Assembly: GCF_003574445.1 (NCBI RefSeq)
Contig: NZ_KZ984577.1
Coordinates: 1-54,503 of the forward strand
Length of the DNA stretch: 54,503 nt
Direction of reading: 5' to 3'
Source of the DNA: Streptomyces sp. YIM 130001
GTDB lineage: Bacteria > Actinomycetota > Actinomycetes > Streptomycetales > Streptomycetaceae
Positions 28,958 to 37,390 of this stretch are shown one piece after another; the first letter of the stretch is position 1, and each line of letters starts with the position of its first letter. The position numbers and the translations under genes are program-made. Below the pieces are notes generated by a model, which made no database searches, was not told where the DNA came from, and saw nothing but the letters and a program-made list of their open reading frames with translations.

Positions 28958-31282
28958 GTGCCGCAGCAAGCCACGCCCACGCAGACGGAGGAGATCGCGC
29001 TCGAGCTACTGGTCCACGGAGTCGGCGGGACGACACCGCAGGAGATGCTCAGCGACCCTCGCACGGTCCGGGTCAGCGGCGACGACGTCGCGGCGGTGCA
29101 CCGGCGCGGTGACGACACCGACGCCGAGCAACGGCCCGAGGACTACCGGGGCGAACCCGTGCCGGAGGCCTACAGCTGGGCGAACCTCACCTCCGGCAAC
29201 GGCACCCGTGCGCTGTGGCTGCTCCTCCTGCCGTTCATGGTCGTCAACCTCGCCCACTGGATGCGCCCGAGCGCCCACGGCAGGCCCGGCGCCGTCCGCG
29301 TCTACGGCGTCCTGGTCCGCCTCGTCGGACTCACCCTCACCGTGCTCCTGGTGGCCGCCGCCTGCGAGGTCGCTCTCGACCTGATGGCCTGGCAGTGCGC
29401 GGGCACACATGCCTGCGCGGACGACCGTTCCTGGCTCGGCTTCCTGGCGCCCGACGCCGACGGGGGCGGTGGCTGGTGGACGCAGCCGGGCCGCCGGCTC
29501 GCACTCGCCTCCCTGGTCCCCACCGCCCTGACCGCGCTCCTGTGGTTCCTCTCCCGCCGCACCTGGATCGCCTACGAGGCCCAGCGGCCGCTGCCGCAGG
29601 ACGAGCCGGCCGAGGGCGACGCCCGCCAGCTCAGCCGCCCCGGATTCTGGTACGGCCGCCGGCCGGTTGCTCGACTCCGGGCCGCCCACACCGCCGCGGG
29701 GCTCCTCACGGTGGCCGCCGCGGTCTCCACCTCCGCGGCCCGCTTCGACCGGACTCCCGGCGGCTCCGCTCCGCTCGACCTCCTCGGCCGGGTTGTCGAG
29801 GGCACGCTGATCGCGGGCATGCTCGTCGTCGTGGCGGTCGTCTGCCGCCGCGGCCGCAGCGAGCGCACCTTCGACCGGCGCCTCGACCGTGCCGTCACTT
29901 CTCTGCTCCCGCTCGTGGCACTGGCGTTGCTCGTGCTCGCCGTCACCTACGCCGCCTGGGACCGGCCCGGCTGGCGCTCCGTCGGCAGGCTCCCCGGCGA
30001 CGCGACCTTCGGCGGCATCGCGCTCGTACAGGGCCTGCTCGTGGTGGCTCTCGCGGGCGTCGCGATCGTGCTCTACCGGACGACGCGGGTACCCAGTACG
30101 GCGCTCGGCGGACTGGGCGGCCCCGCCGTCGCGATGCTCTCCTGCGCCCTCGGAGGCGTGATGTCCGGCGGCGTCGCCCAACGGGTCGCCGACTGGCTGG
30201 ACGGCGGCGGTACCCCGGGCCAGGAAGGCGGCGCCCTGGCCGGCCCGCCCGTGGTGCTCTCCTGGCAGGCTGCGGTGATCCCCGTACTGCTCGTCGTCGT
30301 CCTGCTGCTGGCCGGCCACCTGGCGATGCGCACCCTGCAGCGCAGGCGCCGGGAGATCGACGCAGTGTGCGCGCTCTACGACGTCCAGGACGACGACGCC
30401 GTTCGGACCAGGAAGATCGCCGGTACGCGCGCCCGTGCGGCGCTGACCGACCGCGCACCGGTCATCGTCGGCGTCGTCTCGGCCGTGACCCTGCTGCTCG
30501 GCGCCGCGGCGCTCGCGGGAGCCTGGGCCACGGGCGAGGTGCCGGGCAGGGCCGCCGCCGACGCACCGGGGTTCGTGAGCGGTACCGCGCAGACCGCACA
30601 GGCACTCGGCTCCTGGATGATCGGTCTGGGTTTCATACTCTTCGTCACCTGGGGGCGCCGCGCCTACCGGGACCCCTCGGCGCGACGGACCATCGGCATC
30701 CTGTGGGACGTCGGCACGTTCTGGCCGCGCGCCGCGCACCCGTTCGCGCCGCCCTGCTACGCGGAGCGCGCCGTCCCCGACCTGACCTGGCGCATGGTGT
30801 CCTGGACCCGGCAGACGGGCGGACGCCTGGTCCTCTCCGGCCACTCGCAGGGCAGCGTCCTCGCCGCCGCCGCGGCCTGGCAACTGCCCGCCGCGGTCCG
30901 CAAACGCGTCGCGCTGCTCACGTACGGATCGCCGCTCGAACGCCTCTACGGACGCTGGTTCCCCGCCCACTTCGGCCCGGCCGCGCTCGACGCCCTGCAC
31001 CTGGAGGTCGTCTGCTGGCGCAATCTGCACCGTCTGACGGACCCGATCGGCGGACCGGTGCGGCTCGCCGGAAAGGGGGGCGCCGAGGTCGACGACGCAC
31101 CGCTGCTCGATCCGCTCGCCTATCCGCGTACCGACGAACACCCGCTGCCCGCACCGATCCTCGGCCACTCGGACTACCAGGCCGACCCGGCCTTCGCCGA
31201 GGAACGCGCCGCTCTGCTCGCCCGACTGCGACCCGCCGTCCCGCACCAGCCCGGCCCTCCGGACGGCGCGGGCAACGGCTAG
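28958..31282 (+). CDS. Polytopic membrane protein with an interrupted alpha/beta-hydrolase domain
   Basis: A 774-residue protein. The first strand of an alpha/beta hydrolase with its oxyanion HG is at the N-terminus (LELLVHGVGGTTP, residues 16-28). The nucleophile elbow LSGHSQGS with Ser630 appears only after about 600 residues, and a candidate catalytic His is in LGHSDYQ near the end. Between them lie about eleven hydrophobic helices (residues about 80-565) with one cytoplasmic Arg-rich loop (LQRRRREIDAVCALYD). The two parts would make one cytoplasmic hydrolase domain tethered to a membrane bundle. The GTG at 28958 is preferred because GGGGAG (28943-28948) is 9 nt upstream; ATG at 28934 is the alternative. 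Substrate unknown; lipid or ester hydrolysis at the membrane is a guess. Convergent with the beta-helix/AAA+ gene 19 nt away. Confidence 0.8.
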   Translation: MPQQATPTQTEEIALELLVHGVGGTTPQEMLSDPRTVRVSGDDVAAVHRRGDDTDAEQRPEDYRGEPVPEAYSWANLTSGNGTRALWLLLLPFMVVNLAHWMRPSAHGRPGAVRVYGVLVRLVGLTLTVLLVAAACEVALDLMAWQCAGTHACADDRSWLGFLAPDADGGGGWWTQPGRRLALASLVPTALTALLWFLSRRTWIAYEAQRPLPQDEPAEGDARQLSRPGFWYGRRPVARLRAAHTAAGLLTVAAAVSTSAARFDRTPGGSAPLDLLGRVVEGTLIAGMLVVVAVVCRRGRSERTFDRRLDRAVTSLLPLVALALLVLAVTYAAWDRPGWRSVGRLPGDATFGGIALVQGLLVVALAGVAIVLYRTTRVPSTALGGLGGPAVAMLSCALGGVMSGGVAQRVADWLDGGGTPGQEGGALAGPPVVLSWQAAVIPVLLVVVLLLAGHLAMRTLQRRRREIDAVCALYDVQDDDAVRTRKIAGTRARAALTDRAPVIVGVVSAVTLLLGAAALAGAWATGEVPGRAAADAPGFVSGTAQTAQALGSWMIGLGFILFVTWGRRAYRDPSARRTIGILWDVGTFWPRAAHPFAPPCYAERAVPDLTWRMVSWTRQTGGRLVLSGHSQGSVLAAAAAWQLPAAVRKRVALLTYGSPLERLYGRWFPAHFGPAALDALHLEVVCWRNLHRLTDPIGGPVRLAGKGGAEVDDAPLLDPLAYPRTDEHPLPAPILGHSDYQADPAFAEERAALLARLRPAVPHQPGPPDGAGNG

Positions 31283-31301
31283 CCCCCGACAGCGGCGGAG
31301 G

Positions 31302-33704
31302 TCACGGCAGTTCGGGCAGGTCCTCCGGGTAGAGCAGGGTGAGATCGTCGGTGGTCGCGTCGTCGAAGTGGGCGACGCGGCCCGCATGCCGCTCGACCAT
31401 CGCCTCGAAGGTCTGCCGGGCCGTGCGCCCGTTGCCGAACGCGGCGCCCTTCGGCAGTTCCGTGAAGTACTTCGTCAACGCCTCGGCGGCGCCCTCCGCC
31501 AGCCGGTACTCGTGCTCCTCGGCCTGCTGCTCCACGATCCTCAGCAGCTCGCCGGCGTCGTAGTCGCCAAAGGTGATGGTCCGTGAAAAACGTGACGCCA
31601 CACCGGGGTTGACCGAAAGGAACCGCGTCATCTCCGAGGTGTAGCCGGCAACGATCACCACCACGGACTCGCGGTGGTCCTCCATCAGCTTCACCAGCGT
31701 GTCGATCGCCTCGCGGCCGAAGTCGCGACCGGAGTCCTCCGGGGACAGGGCGTAGGCCTCGTCGATGAACAGCACGCCGCCACGGGCCCGTTCGAAGGCC
31801 TCCTGGGTGCGGATCGCCGTCGAGCCGATGTGCTCTCCGACCAGATCCACCCGGGACACCTCCACCAGATGCCCCTGCTCCAGCACACCGAGCGAGGCGA
31901 GGATCTCGCCGTACAGTCGCGCCACCGTCGTCTTGCCCGTGCCGGGCGACCCGGTGAACACCAGATGGCGGCGTACGGAAGCAGCCTTGAGGCCGGCCCG
32001 CATCCGGCGCCGTCCGACCTCGATCATGTCGGTCAGGGCGCGCACCTCGAGCTTCACGCTGTCCAGGCCGACCAGGGCGTCGAGTTCACCGAGCACCGCC
32101 TTGGACGACCGCTGTTCCGCGGGCTCGGGAGCGGCCGCCGCCTCGGGCTCCGGGCTGCGCTGACCGGGAATGGAGCCGAGGAGTCCGCCGGGCTGCGTGG
32201 CGGTCTGTACGACTCGCTCGGGCGCGGTCGGCCGCAGGCCGGCGCTCTCGTCACTGCTGCAGTCCTCGACCAGCGGGCCGTCCTCGGCGAACTCGAAGCC
32301 GCCGCGCGCGCACCGCTCGGTGCGGCATTTGCGCAGCGTGGTGCGGCAGCCGTCCATCACATGGAACCCGTACCCGCTGCTGCCGGTCACCCGGCAGCCC
32401 TCGAGCGTGCCGCGGCCCTCGGCCGACACATAGAATCCGGCCTCCGCGGGCGCGGTCACGGTGCACCGCTCGACGGTCGGGTCCGCGCCCTTGGTGACGA
32501 TCACTCCGGTCTGCGCACCCTCGAAGGTGCAGTTGCTGAGCGTGCCGCCGCTGCCGTGGTCGCGGAACCAGGCACCCGTGGCCACGTCCCGGATCCGGCA
32601 GTCGTCGAGCTGTGCGACGGCCCCGTCGCTCACCGAAACGGCGGTGTTGCGGATCTGGGAGACGTCGCTGTCCACCATGTCCGCCCGCGAACCGCGGTCC
32701 AGGACGAACAGCGCATCCGGCACGTCGTGCACCCGGCAGGAGTCGAGCACCGCGGTGGCCCCGTCGCTCACCCACACCGCCGGATAGTCGCCCGTACTGT
32801 CGTGGATCTCGCACTGATTGGCGTCCACCCGGGTCCCCGGGTCCCAGACCGAGAGGCCATTGCGCCCGAAGCGGCTCACCGTGGAGCGGGTGAGCGTGAG
32901 CACCGAGCGCGACCGCAGATCGAAGGCGTTCTCCGGGATGTCGTGCACGCGGCAGTCGGCCAGCGTGAGCACCGCGTCGGTGTCCATGGTGACCCCGTCC
33001 GCGGAGGTGCGGTGGATCGTGCAGTGCGTGAGGTGCGCGGCGGCCCTCCCGGTGACCTGCACGCCCGAGCCCTTGATCTCGTACACCTCGCAACCCAGCG
33101 CCTCCAGCGCCGAGTTGTCGCCCATCACCGACAGGCCGGCACCGCCGGAGTGGTGCACGCGGCACCGCTCCAACCGCGGATGCGCGCCGTCGCGTACCGC
33201 GATTCCGGCCTGCCCCGCCGCGAGCACCTCGCACTCCTCGTACACCCCGCCACCGCCGCCGAGCACCGCGATGCCCACGCCCGCAGGGTTGTCGACCGTG
33301 CATCTGCGGGCCGTGGGACGCGCGCCCGCACGCACCTCGATGCCGGCCGCGGAACGCGTCACGATGCGCAGCCCGGTCAGTTCAGGGGCGCCGTCCTCCA
33401 CGAGGACCGCGGGCGACGTGGTGTCCTGCCCCTCCACCTGGAAGTCCTGCACCACCGCGGAAGAGCGGACCGTCAGCGGAACTCCGTCCGCCGGGGCGAG
33501 GCGTACGGATCCCACGGAGCCCTCGCCACGCAGGGTCACCGCGCGCTGGATCACCAGGTTCTCCCGGTAGGTGCCCGGCGCCACGGTCAGTACGTCGCCG
33601 TCGCCCGCGGCCTCCAGGGCGGCGGACAGCGAACCGTACTCACCTGTGCGGCGCCGCCAGCGGGAAGTTCCGCTGTGTGTCACCTGGACCGTGCCCTGTG
33701 CCAT
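31302..33704 (-). CDS. Right-handed beta-helix / AAA+ ATPase fusion (EccA/SpoVK/CbxX-like)
   Basis: An 800-residue fusion. Residues about 20-475 are a right-handed parallel beta-helix made of some 20 short repeats (patterns such as VTLRGEGSVGSV, then ...CRVHHSGGAGLSVMGDNS). A linker of about 60 residues follows, rich in Pro, Glu, Ala. Residues about 540-800 are an AAA+ ATPase of the CbxX/CfqX family: GSPGTGKTT (P-loop, near 587), LFIDEAYAL (Walker B, near 643), sensor region VIVAGYTSEM and C-terminal GNGRTARQTFE. The same AAA type occurs in EccA of type VII secretion and in SpoVK, but no ESX genes are seen here. No signal peptide, so it is cytoplasmic. The ATG at 33704 has a weak site; GTG/ATG choices further up are possible. 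Confidence 0.85.
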   Translation of the reverse strand: MAQGTVQVTHSGTSRWRRRTGEYGSLSAALEAAGDGDVLTVAPGTYRENLVIQRAVTLRGEGSVGSVRLAPADGVPLTVRSSAVVQDFQVEGQDTTSPAVLVEDGAPELTGLRIVTRSAAGIEVRAGARPTARRCTVDNPAGVGIAVLGGGGGVYEECEVLAAGQAGIAVRDGAHPRLERCRVHHSGGAGLSVMGDNSALEALGCEVYEIKGSGVQVTGRAAAHLTHCTIHRTSADGVTMDTDAVLTLADCRVHDIPENAFDLRSRSVLTLTRSTVSRFGRNGLSVWDPGTRVDANQCEIHDSTGDYPAVWVSDGATAVLDSCRVHDVPDALFVLDRGSRADMVDSDVSQIRNTAVSVSDGAVAQLDDCRIRDVATGAWFRDHGSGGTLSNCTFEGAQTGVIVTKGADPTVERCTVTAPAEAGFYVSAEGRGTLEGCRVTGSSGYGFHVMDGCRTTLRKCRTERCARGGFEFAEDGPLVEDCSSDESAGLRPTAPERVVQTATQPGGLLGSIPGQRSPEPEAAAAPEPAEQRSSKAVLGELDALVGLDSVKLEVRALTDMIEVGRRRMRAGLKAASVRRHLVFTGSPGTGKTTVARLYGEILASLGVLEQGHLVEVSRVDLVGEHIGSTAIRTQEAFERARGGVLFIDEAYALSPEDSGRDFGREAIDTLVKLMEDHRESVVVIVAGYTSEMTRFLSVNPGVASRFSRTITFGDYDAGELLRIVEQQAEEHEYRLAEGAAEALTKYFTELPKGAAFGNGRTARQTFEAMVERHAGRVAHFDDATTDDLTLLYPEDLPELP

Positions 33705-33825
33705 GGCGCTGCCGTGCCCCCACCTCATGCGTTTCGCGTCGGACCTGCCGGACCACCGTAGCGTGCGCAGGGGCGGCGAGTTGACCGGTCCGGAGCACCT
33801 TCGACGAGTTCGGAGGAACGTCCGG

Positions 33826-34431
33826 TCAGCTGCCCGTGCCCGTGCGGCCCCAGTCCGGACCGGCCTTGGCCCACTCGCTGTCCCAGGCCTCGTACCGCGC
33901 CCGCACCAGGCGCCATACGACGAGGCGGCGTGCGCCCTCGACGAGGCCCGCCGACATCGCGCCCGCCGCGACACCTGCGAGGACGGCATGGGAGCCGGCC
34001 GTGGCGGAGTCCAGCGGCCGGGTCGCCGGGCGCCCCCGGTCGTCGGTCCAGAGCCGGAACCGGTCGCCCGGCTCGGGGCTGCGCAGATTCGCCTTCACGG
34101 GGCCGGAACGCCTGCTGCCGTCCGGCGCGGCCCAGCGTGCGGTGACGCGACTGCCCGAATCACGTGCGGTGGAGGTCTCGGGGTCGGGGTCGAGGGGCGG
34201 GGCGGCCACCTTGGTCAGCACGGTCGCCGTCACCCGGTGCCGCGTATCGTGCTGCGCCTGCACGCTGCGCTGCAGGGCCTCGTCGGCCGTGGAGCCCACT
34301 ATCCACCCGACAGCCGGGGCGGCGAACACGATCAACGCGACGGCCACCAGGGCGGTCCAGGCCTCCACCAGGTCTGTTCTACGGCGCAGCCCGTTGCGCC
34401 GCCAGCGCCAGATTCCCACCACAGCCCGCAC
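33826..34431 (-). CDS. Rv1733c-like membrane protein
   Basis: A 201-residue protein with two membrane helices, one near residues 26-46 (AWTALVAVALIVFAAPAVGWI) and one near 148-168 (HAVLAGVAAGAMSAGLVEGA). Between them lies an extracytoplasmic domain of about 100 residues (VTATVLTKVAAPP, then ARWAAPDGSRRSGPV). The order matches mycobacterial Rv1733c and its many Streptomyces relatives; function is unknown. It is on the same strand as the beta-helix/AAA+ gene, 121 nt upstream of it. An Arg-rich start (RWRRNGLRRR) places the N-terminus inside. Confidence 0.8.
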   Translation of the reverse strand: MRAVVGIWRWRRNGLRRRTDLVEAWTALVAVALIVFAAPAVGWIVGSTADEALQRSVQAQHDTRHRVTATVLTKVAAPPLDPDPETSTARDSGSRVTARWAAPDGSRRSGPVKANLRSPEPGDRFRLWTDDRGRPATRPLDSATAGSHAVLAGVAAGAMSAGLVEGARRLVVWRLVRARYEAWDSEWAKAGPDWGRTGTGS

Positions 34432-34701
34432 GATGCCGCACCCCCTTCCGCGTCCGTCCTAACCCGCCGCGGCACAGTCCAAGCGCGGGCGGGACGAAGA
34501 GAGAGCGAAATCACCCGTCCGGTGAGTCAACGGCCGTGTATGACCGCTGTGTTCCCCGAACGGGCCGTCAGCTTCTGTGCGGTGCCGGCATCACCGGTCG
34601 CGTGCGCCCGGGCGTGGACCCGCGGGGGGTCGCCCGCGCGCAGAATACTCCTCCACTCGGACAAGAGTTCTGCCGGGCGTCACGGCATGCGGGCGTCCGG
34701 T

Positions 34702-34749
34702 CACCGCGTGGCTGTCCAGGCATGGCACCGCGTGGCTGTCCAGGCATGA
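34702..34749. repeat. 24-bp tandem duplication
   Basis: Two adjacent copies of CACCGCGTGGCTGTCCAGGC+ATGR (34702-34725 and 34726-34749) differ only in the last base. They lie in the 401-bp gap between the Rv1733c-like and Pro/Gln-rich genes, just past the latter's terminator. The rest of that gap, apart from the terminator, shows nothing I can name. Confidence 0.85.
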
Positions 34750-34753
34750 CAAA

Positions 34754-34781
34754 GGGCCCTGGCCTTCCCCCTCCAGGGCCC
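34754..34781 (-). terminator. Terminator of the Pro/Gln-rich protein gene
   Basis: GGGCCCTGG (34754-34762) and CCAGGGCCC (34773-34781) form a 9-bp stem with a 10-nt loop. Read on the minus strand the stem is followed by TTTGTC, as in an intrinsic terminator, about 50 nt beyond the stop codon. Confidence 0.75.
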
Positions 34782-34832
34782 GGATGCAGCCTCGGGCCGG
34801 GTGGTCGGTCCCGGCGTCCGAAGCTGACCGTG

Positions 34833-35285
34833 TCAGTACCCGTGCCCTCCTGGATACGGGCGGCGGTGCGGGTCCTCGTACTGCATCGGTGCGGGCTGCA
34901 TGGGCGCGGGACGGGGAGCCGCCGGGCGCATCGCCTCGTAGCCGCCGTTCTGCGGAGGTCGCTGCTGCTGGTGGGGCGCCGGATAGCCACGCGGGCCCGC
35001 GGCCTGTTGCGGGATGTAGGGCGCGGGGGCGTGCTGGAGCGGTGCGGGCTGCGCCGCTCCCGGGTACCCGTAGTGCGGCTGCTGGGCTGACGGCGCGGCC
35101 GGCAGCGCGGGCAACGACGAGTGCAGCGCGGGCAGTTGGCTGCCGGTGTCGTACGCGGCCGGCACACGGATCGGAGCGATCTGCGGTGTGCCGCGTTCGG
35201 CTACGAGCGAGTCGTAGATCGGGGTGTCGGGGAATGAAGGCGCGGGGTAGTAACCGCTGCCGTAGGTGGCGCGGGGGGAGGTCAT
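34833..35285 (-). CDS. Pro/Gln-rich protein of unknown function (DUF6643-like)
   Basis: A 150-residue protein. The first 60 residues carry a conserved-looking motif (SFPDTPIYDSLVAERGTPQI, then APIRVPAAYDTG); the rest is a low-complexity run of Pro, Gln, Ala, Tyr and Gly ending in RPYPGGHGY. It resembles proteins assigned to DUF6643 in Streptomyces, which I recall but cannot verify here. There is no signal peptide or membrane segment. The ATG at 35285 has no clear ribosome-binding site, so translation may be leaderless. Its own terminator is at 34754-34781, and a long non-coding stretch lies upstream. Confidence 0.7.
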   Translation of the reverse strand: MTSPRATYGSGYYPAPSFPDTPIYDSLVAERGTPQIAPIRVPAAYDTGSQLPALHSSLPALPAAPSAQQPHYGYPGAAQPAPLQHAPAPYIPQQAAGPRGYPAPHQQQRPPQNGGYEAMRPAAPRPAPMQPAPMQYEDPHRRPYPGGHGY

Positions 35286-36647
35286 GGCACATAAGTTAAG
35301 CCCACGATGTGCTGGTTGGATAGCCCTGACATAGGTGTGGCGTGTGTGGAAATCATGCGTCCGCCGTCTGCACTCCCTTCGTTACGAAGAAACTGCGGGG
35401 GTGCGCCATTGCCTGACGTCGGTACCTGCGGGTAACCGACCAGCGCATTCACGGTTTGCCGGGGCCGCTGCGGACATCCGATCTCCGGCGCGGGGTACCC
35501 CTGGAATTCAGCCGGAATGATGAGGGGAGGGGCGTGAAGTTTCCCCTCACGTCGTCCTGTTGGTGCCCTGTCACCCGCGAAAGCGGCGCTGCGGTGCGGA
35601 ACTCGGGCGGGCGGGCGCGGGTGCGGGGGCTGTGGGATGGCTGTACGGGCGGGTGCCCATCGTGTGTTCGTGCGGTGACGTGGGGGAGAGGGGATCGGGG
35701 GCGTCGGCCGCGGGAGTTCGCAGCGGGCTGCGTCGCACGGGAGGTGCGGATCGCTCGCGCTTTCTGGGCCCGGACAGGGGCCTCGGGGTTTGCGTACGCC
35801 CCGTGCACAAAGGACTACGCCCCGTCGATGCGCTCGGTGCCCGGTACGACGCGCCGCGTCGGGCCGGTCGTGATTTTCGGTCAAGTTCGCGGCGTCGGGC
35901 AGGGGTCGGAGTGTGCCGGAGGGTCGGGGCGCCGCCTGCGGACAGGGCGCCGGCCTGTGCGTCGACTCGGGAGCGTCGGTCGCGAATCACCACCCGGCAT
36001 CCTGCCATCCGCGCATGGAGCGGGTACTCGCCTTCGCGCCATTGAGGTACCGGAAATTCGGCCGATGGTTCTTTACCACCGTGAAATAGCTGGCCGGTTC
36101 CCTGTTGATCGAGTGCCCGACGTGAATGCTCATTCACCGTTCAAGGGTGATTCCCTGGCGACCGTAGGGATTGTCGGGCGCGTGGTCCTGTCCGCTGTCG
36201 TACCTCTTCCGTCTGCTGCGATGATCGGCCGTCGGCTGTGGCGCGAGGCGCGTTCGACCAGGTAGAGCCGCTGGTCGGGGCCCGCACACAACGGCGACCC
36301 GCTCGCGACGCGGGCCGTTCACCGGGCGGCGGCTCGGGGGTGCGCAGTCCGCGGGGACGCTCGGTTCACTCCCGCCAAACGGGCCCGAAGAAAGCTCTGA
36401 GCTGGTCGGGGGCGTGAGCGGAGACTCCCTGAAGCCGCTGCCCGCGCGGCAGGCGCGCGCCGTCGGCGAGTGGTGTTTCACGGCCGGTTCGGACCCGCGG
36501 TACGGACTTCGCCCCTGACAGAACACGGCGGATTTCGGCGGCTCATTTCAGCACTCCGAAAAGCATTTTCGTGCGGTGACTCGAGAGGACCGAGAATTCG
36601 CCCGCGCGCGATACGACGGGAGTCGGCCTCCACGCCCCGCGCGACGG
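35286..36647. other. 1.36-kb stretch without a convincing gene
   Basis: Several open frames exist on both strands, but none has a recognisable domain, a good start or consistent codon bias, and their translations are Arg/Pro/Ser-rich as expected from frame shadows. GC content looks lower than in neighbours, with AT-richer patches near 35286-35470, 36040-36140 and 36530-36600. One inverted repeat, GTGAAT-GCTC-ATTCAC, is at 36122-36137. The region could hold regulatory RNA or a decayed gene; nothing specific is supported. Confidence 0.4.
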
Positions 36648-37226
36648 TCAGACGTTGGCGGCGTAGGTCCGGCGCAGCAGTACCGCGAACTCGTCGTCGA
36701 CCTCGTCGACGGCGGACAGGGCGACCCGCACGTCCATCCCGTCGCCCAGGCCCTTCGCGGAGAGCAGCCGGCCGCCGGGTGCCGCGTCCGGGAGTCGCAG
36801 GCCGACGTCGACGCGGGTCCGGGTCGTGGGCCGGGCCCGCGCGAAGGTGCGGCGCGGCCCGACCAGCGCCACGAACGTCTTGCGGACCTGCAGGGTCACC
36901 TGCGCAAGCGGTGCGGCGTGCAGGAGTACGGCGTCGAGCACCGGCCGCAGTCCGGGCCGGTCGGCGTACTGGGCGTCGATCAGGTCGTCCGCGCTCTGCC
37001 GCAGGAAATCCGGATAGCCGAAGGTCTCGTGCACGAGCAGCTGCTGTGCGTAACCCCGCACCCCCTCGCCCTCCAGCCAGGCGCGGAGCTGCTGCTCGTC
37101 GGCCGGCGCGCGTTCCTCGACCGACCGGGTCCAACTGGCCAGCGTCCGGCCCGTGTTGCGTTCGAGGAGGCCGACCTGCCAGTCGCGCATCTCCTGCCAG
37201 GACTTGACCTCGGGTTTGGCCGCCAT
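36648..37226 (-). CDS. DUF4287/DUF5655-type protein
   Basis: A 192-residue soluble protein. The N-terminal half (about residues 8-75: SWQEMRDWQVGLLERNTGRT, then LRAWLEGEGVRGYAQQLLVHETFGYPDF) matches the DUF4287 pattern. The C-terminal half (about 90-190: RPVLDAVLLHAAPLAQVTLQ, then TFARARPTTRTRVDVGLRL and DEFAVLLRRTY) matches the DUF5655-like fold, which looks like a small nucleotide- or metal-binding domain. Function is unknown. Start ATG at 37226. It is divergent from the TerD gene with 164 bp between. Confidence 0.8.
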   Translation of the reverse strand: MAAKPEVKSWQEMRDWQVGLLERNTGRTLASWTRSVEERAPADEQQLRAWLEGEGVRGYAQQLLVHETFGYPDFLRQSADDLIDAQYADRPGLRPVLDAVLLHAAPLAQVTLQVRKTFVALVGPRRTFARARPTTRTRVDVGLRLPDAAPGGRLLSAKGLGDGMDVRVALSAVDEVDDEFAVLLRRTYAANV

Positions 37227-37390
37227 GCCCACAGCGTAGTGACGAAACCGTGGTCGTGCCCGCGGCTGTGGACAGTGCTCGGATCGTGATCTGCGGACCT
37301 TGCGCGCGTAGGAGGCAACCACGGGAATAGGTTTGGCCGTGTACGGATCGGCAGCACTTCTGGACGCGACGACGCGCGATGGGGACAGAC

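Noticed and set aside
29006..31387. Long minus-strand open frame opposite the membrane hydrolase
   Set aside because: The plus strand has membrane helices and the GHSQGS motif with a ribosome-binding site; the antisense frame has no domain and overlaps the end of the AAA+ gene.
35571..36137. Possible minus-strand gene in the 1.36-kb gap
   Set aside because: Translation is Arg/Pro/Ser-rich without hydrophobic core or motif, and there is no ribosome-binding site.
36134..36526. Possible minus-strand small gene (130 codons)
   Set aside because: No domain, no start signal, and codon positions do not show the third-position GC bias of true genes here.
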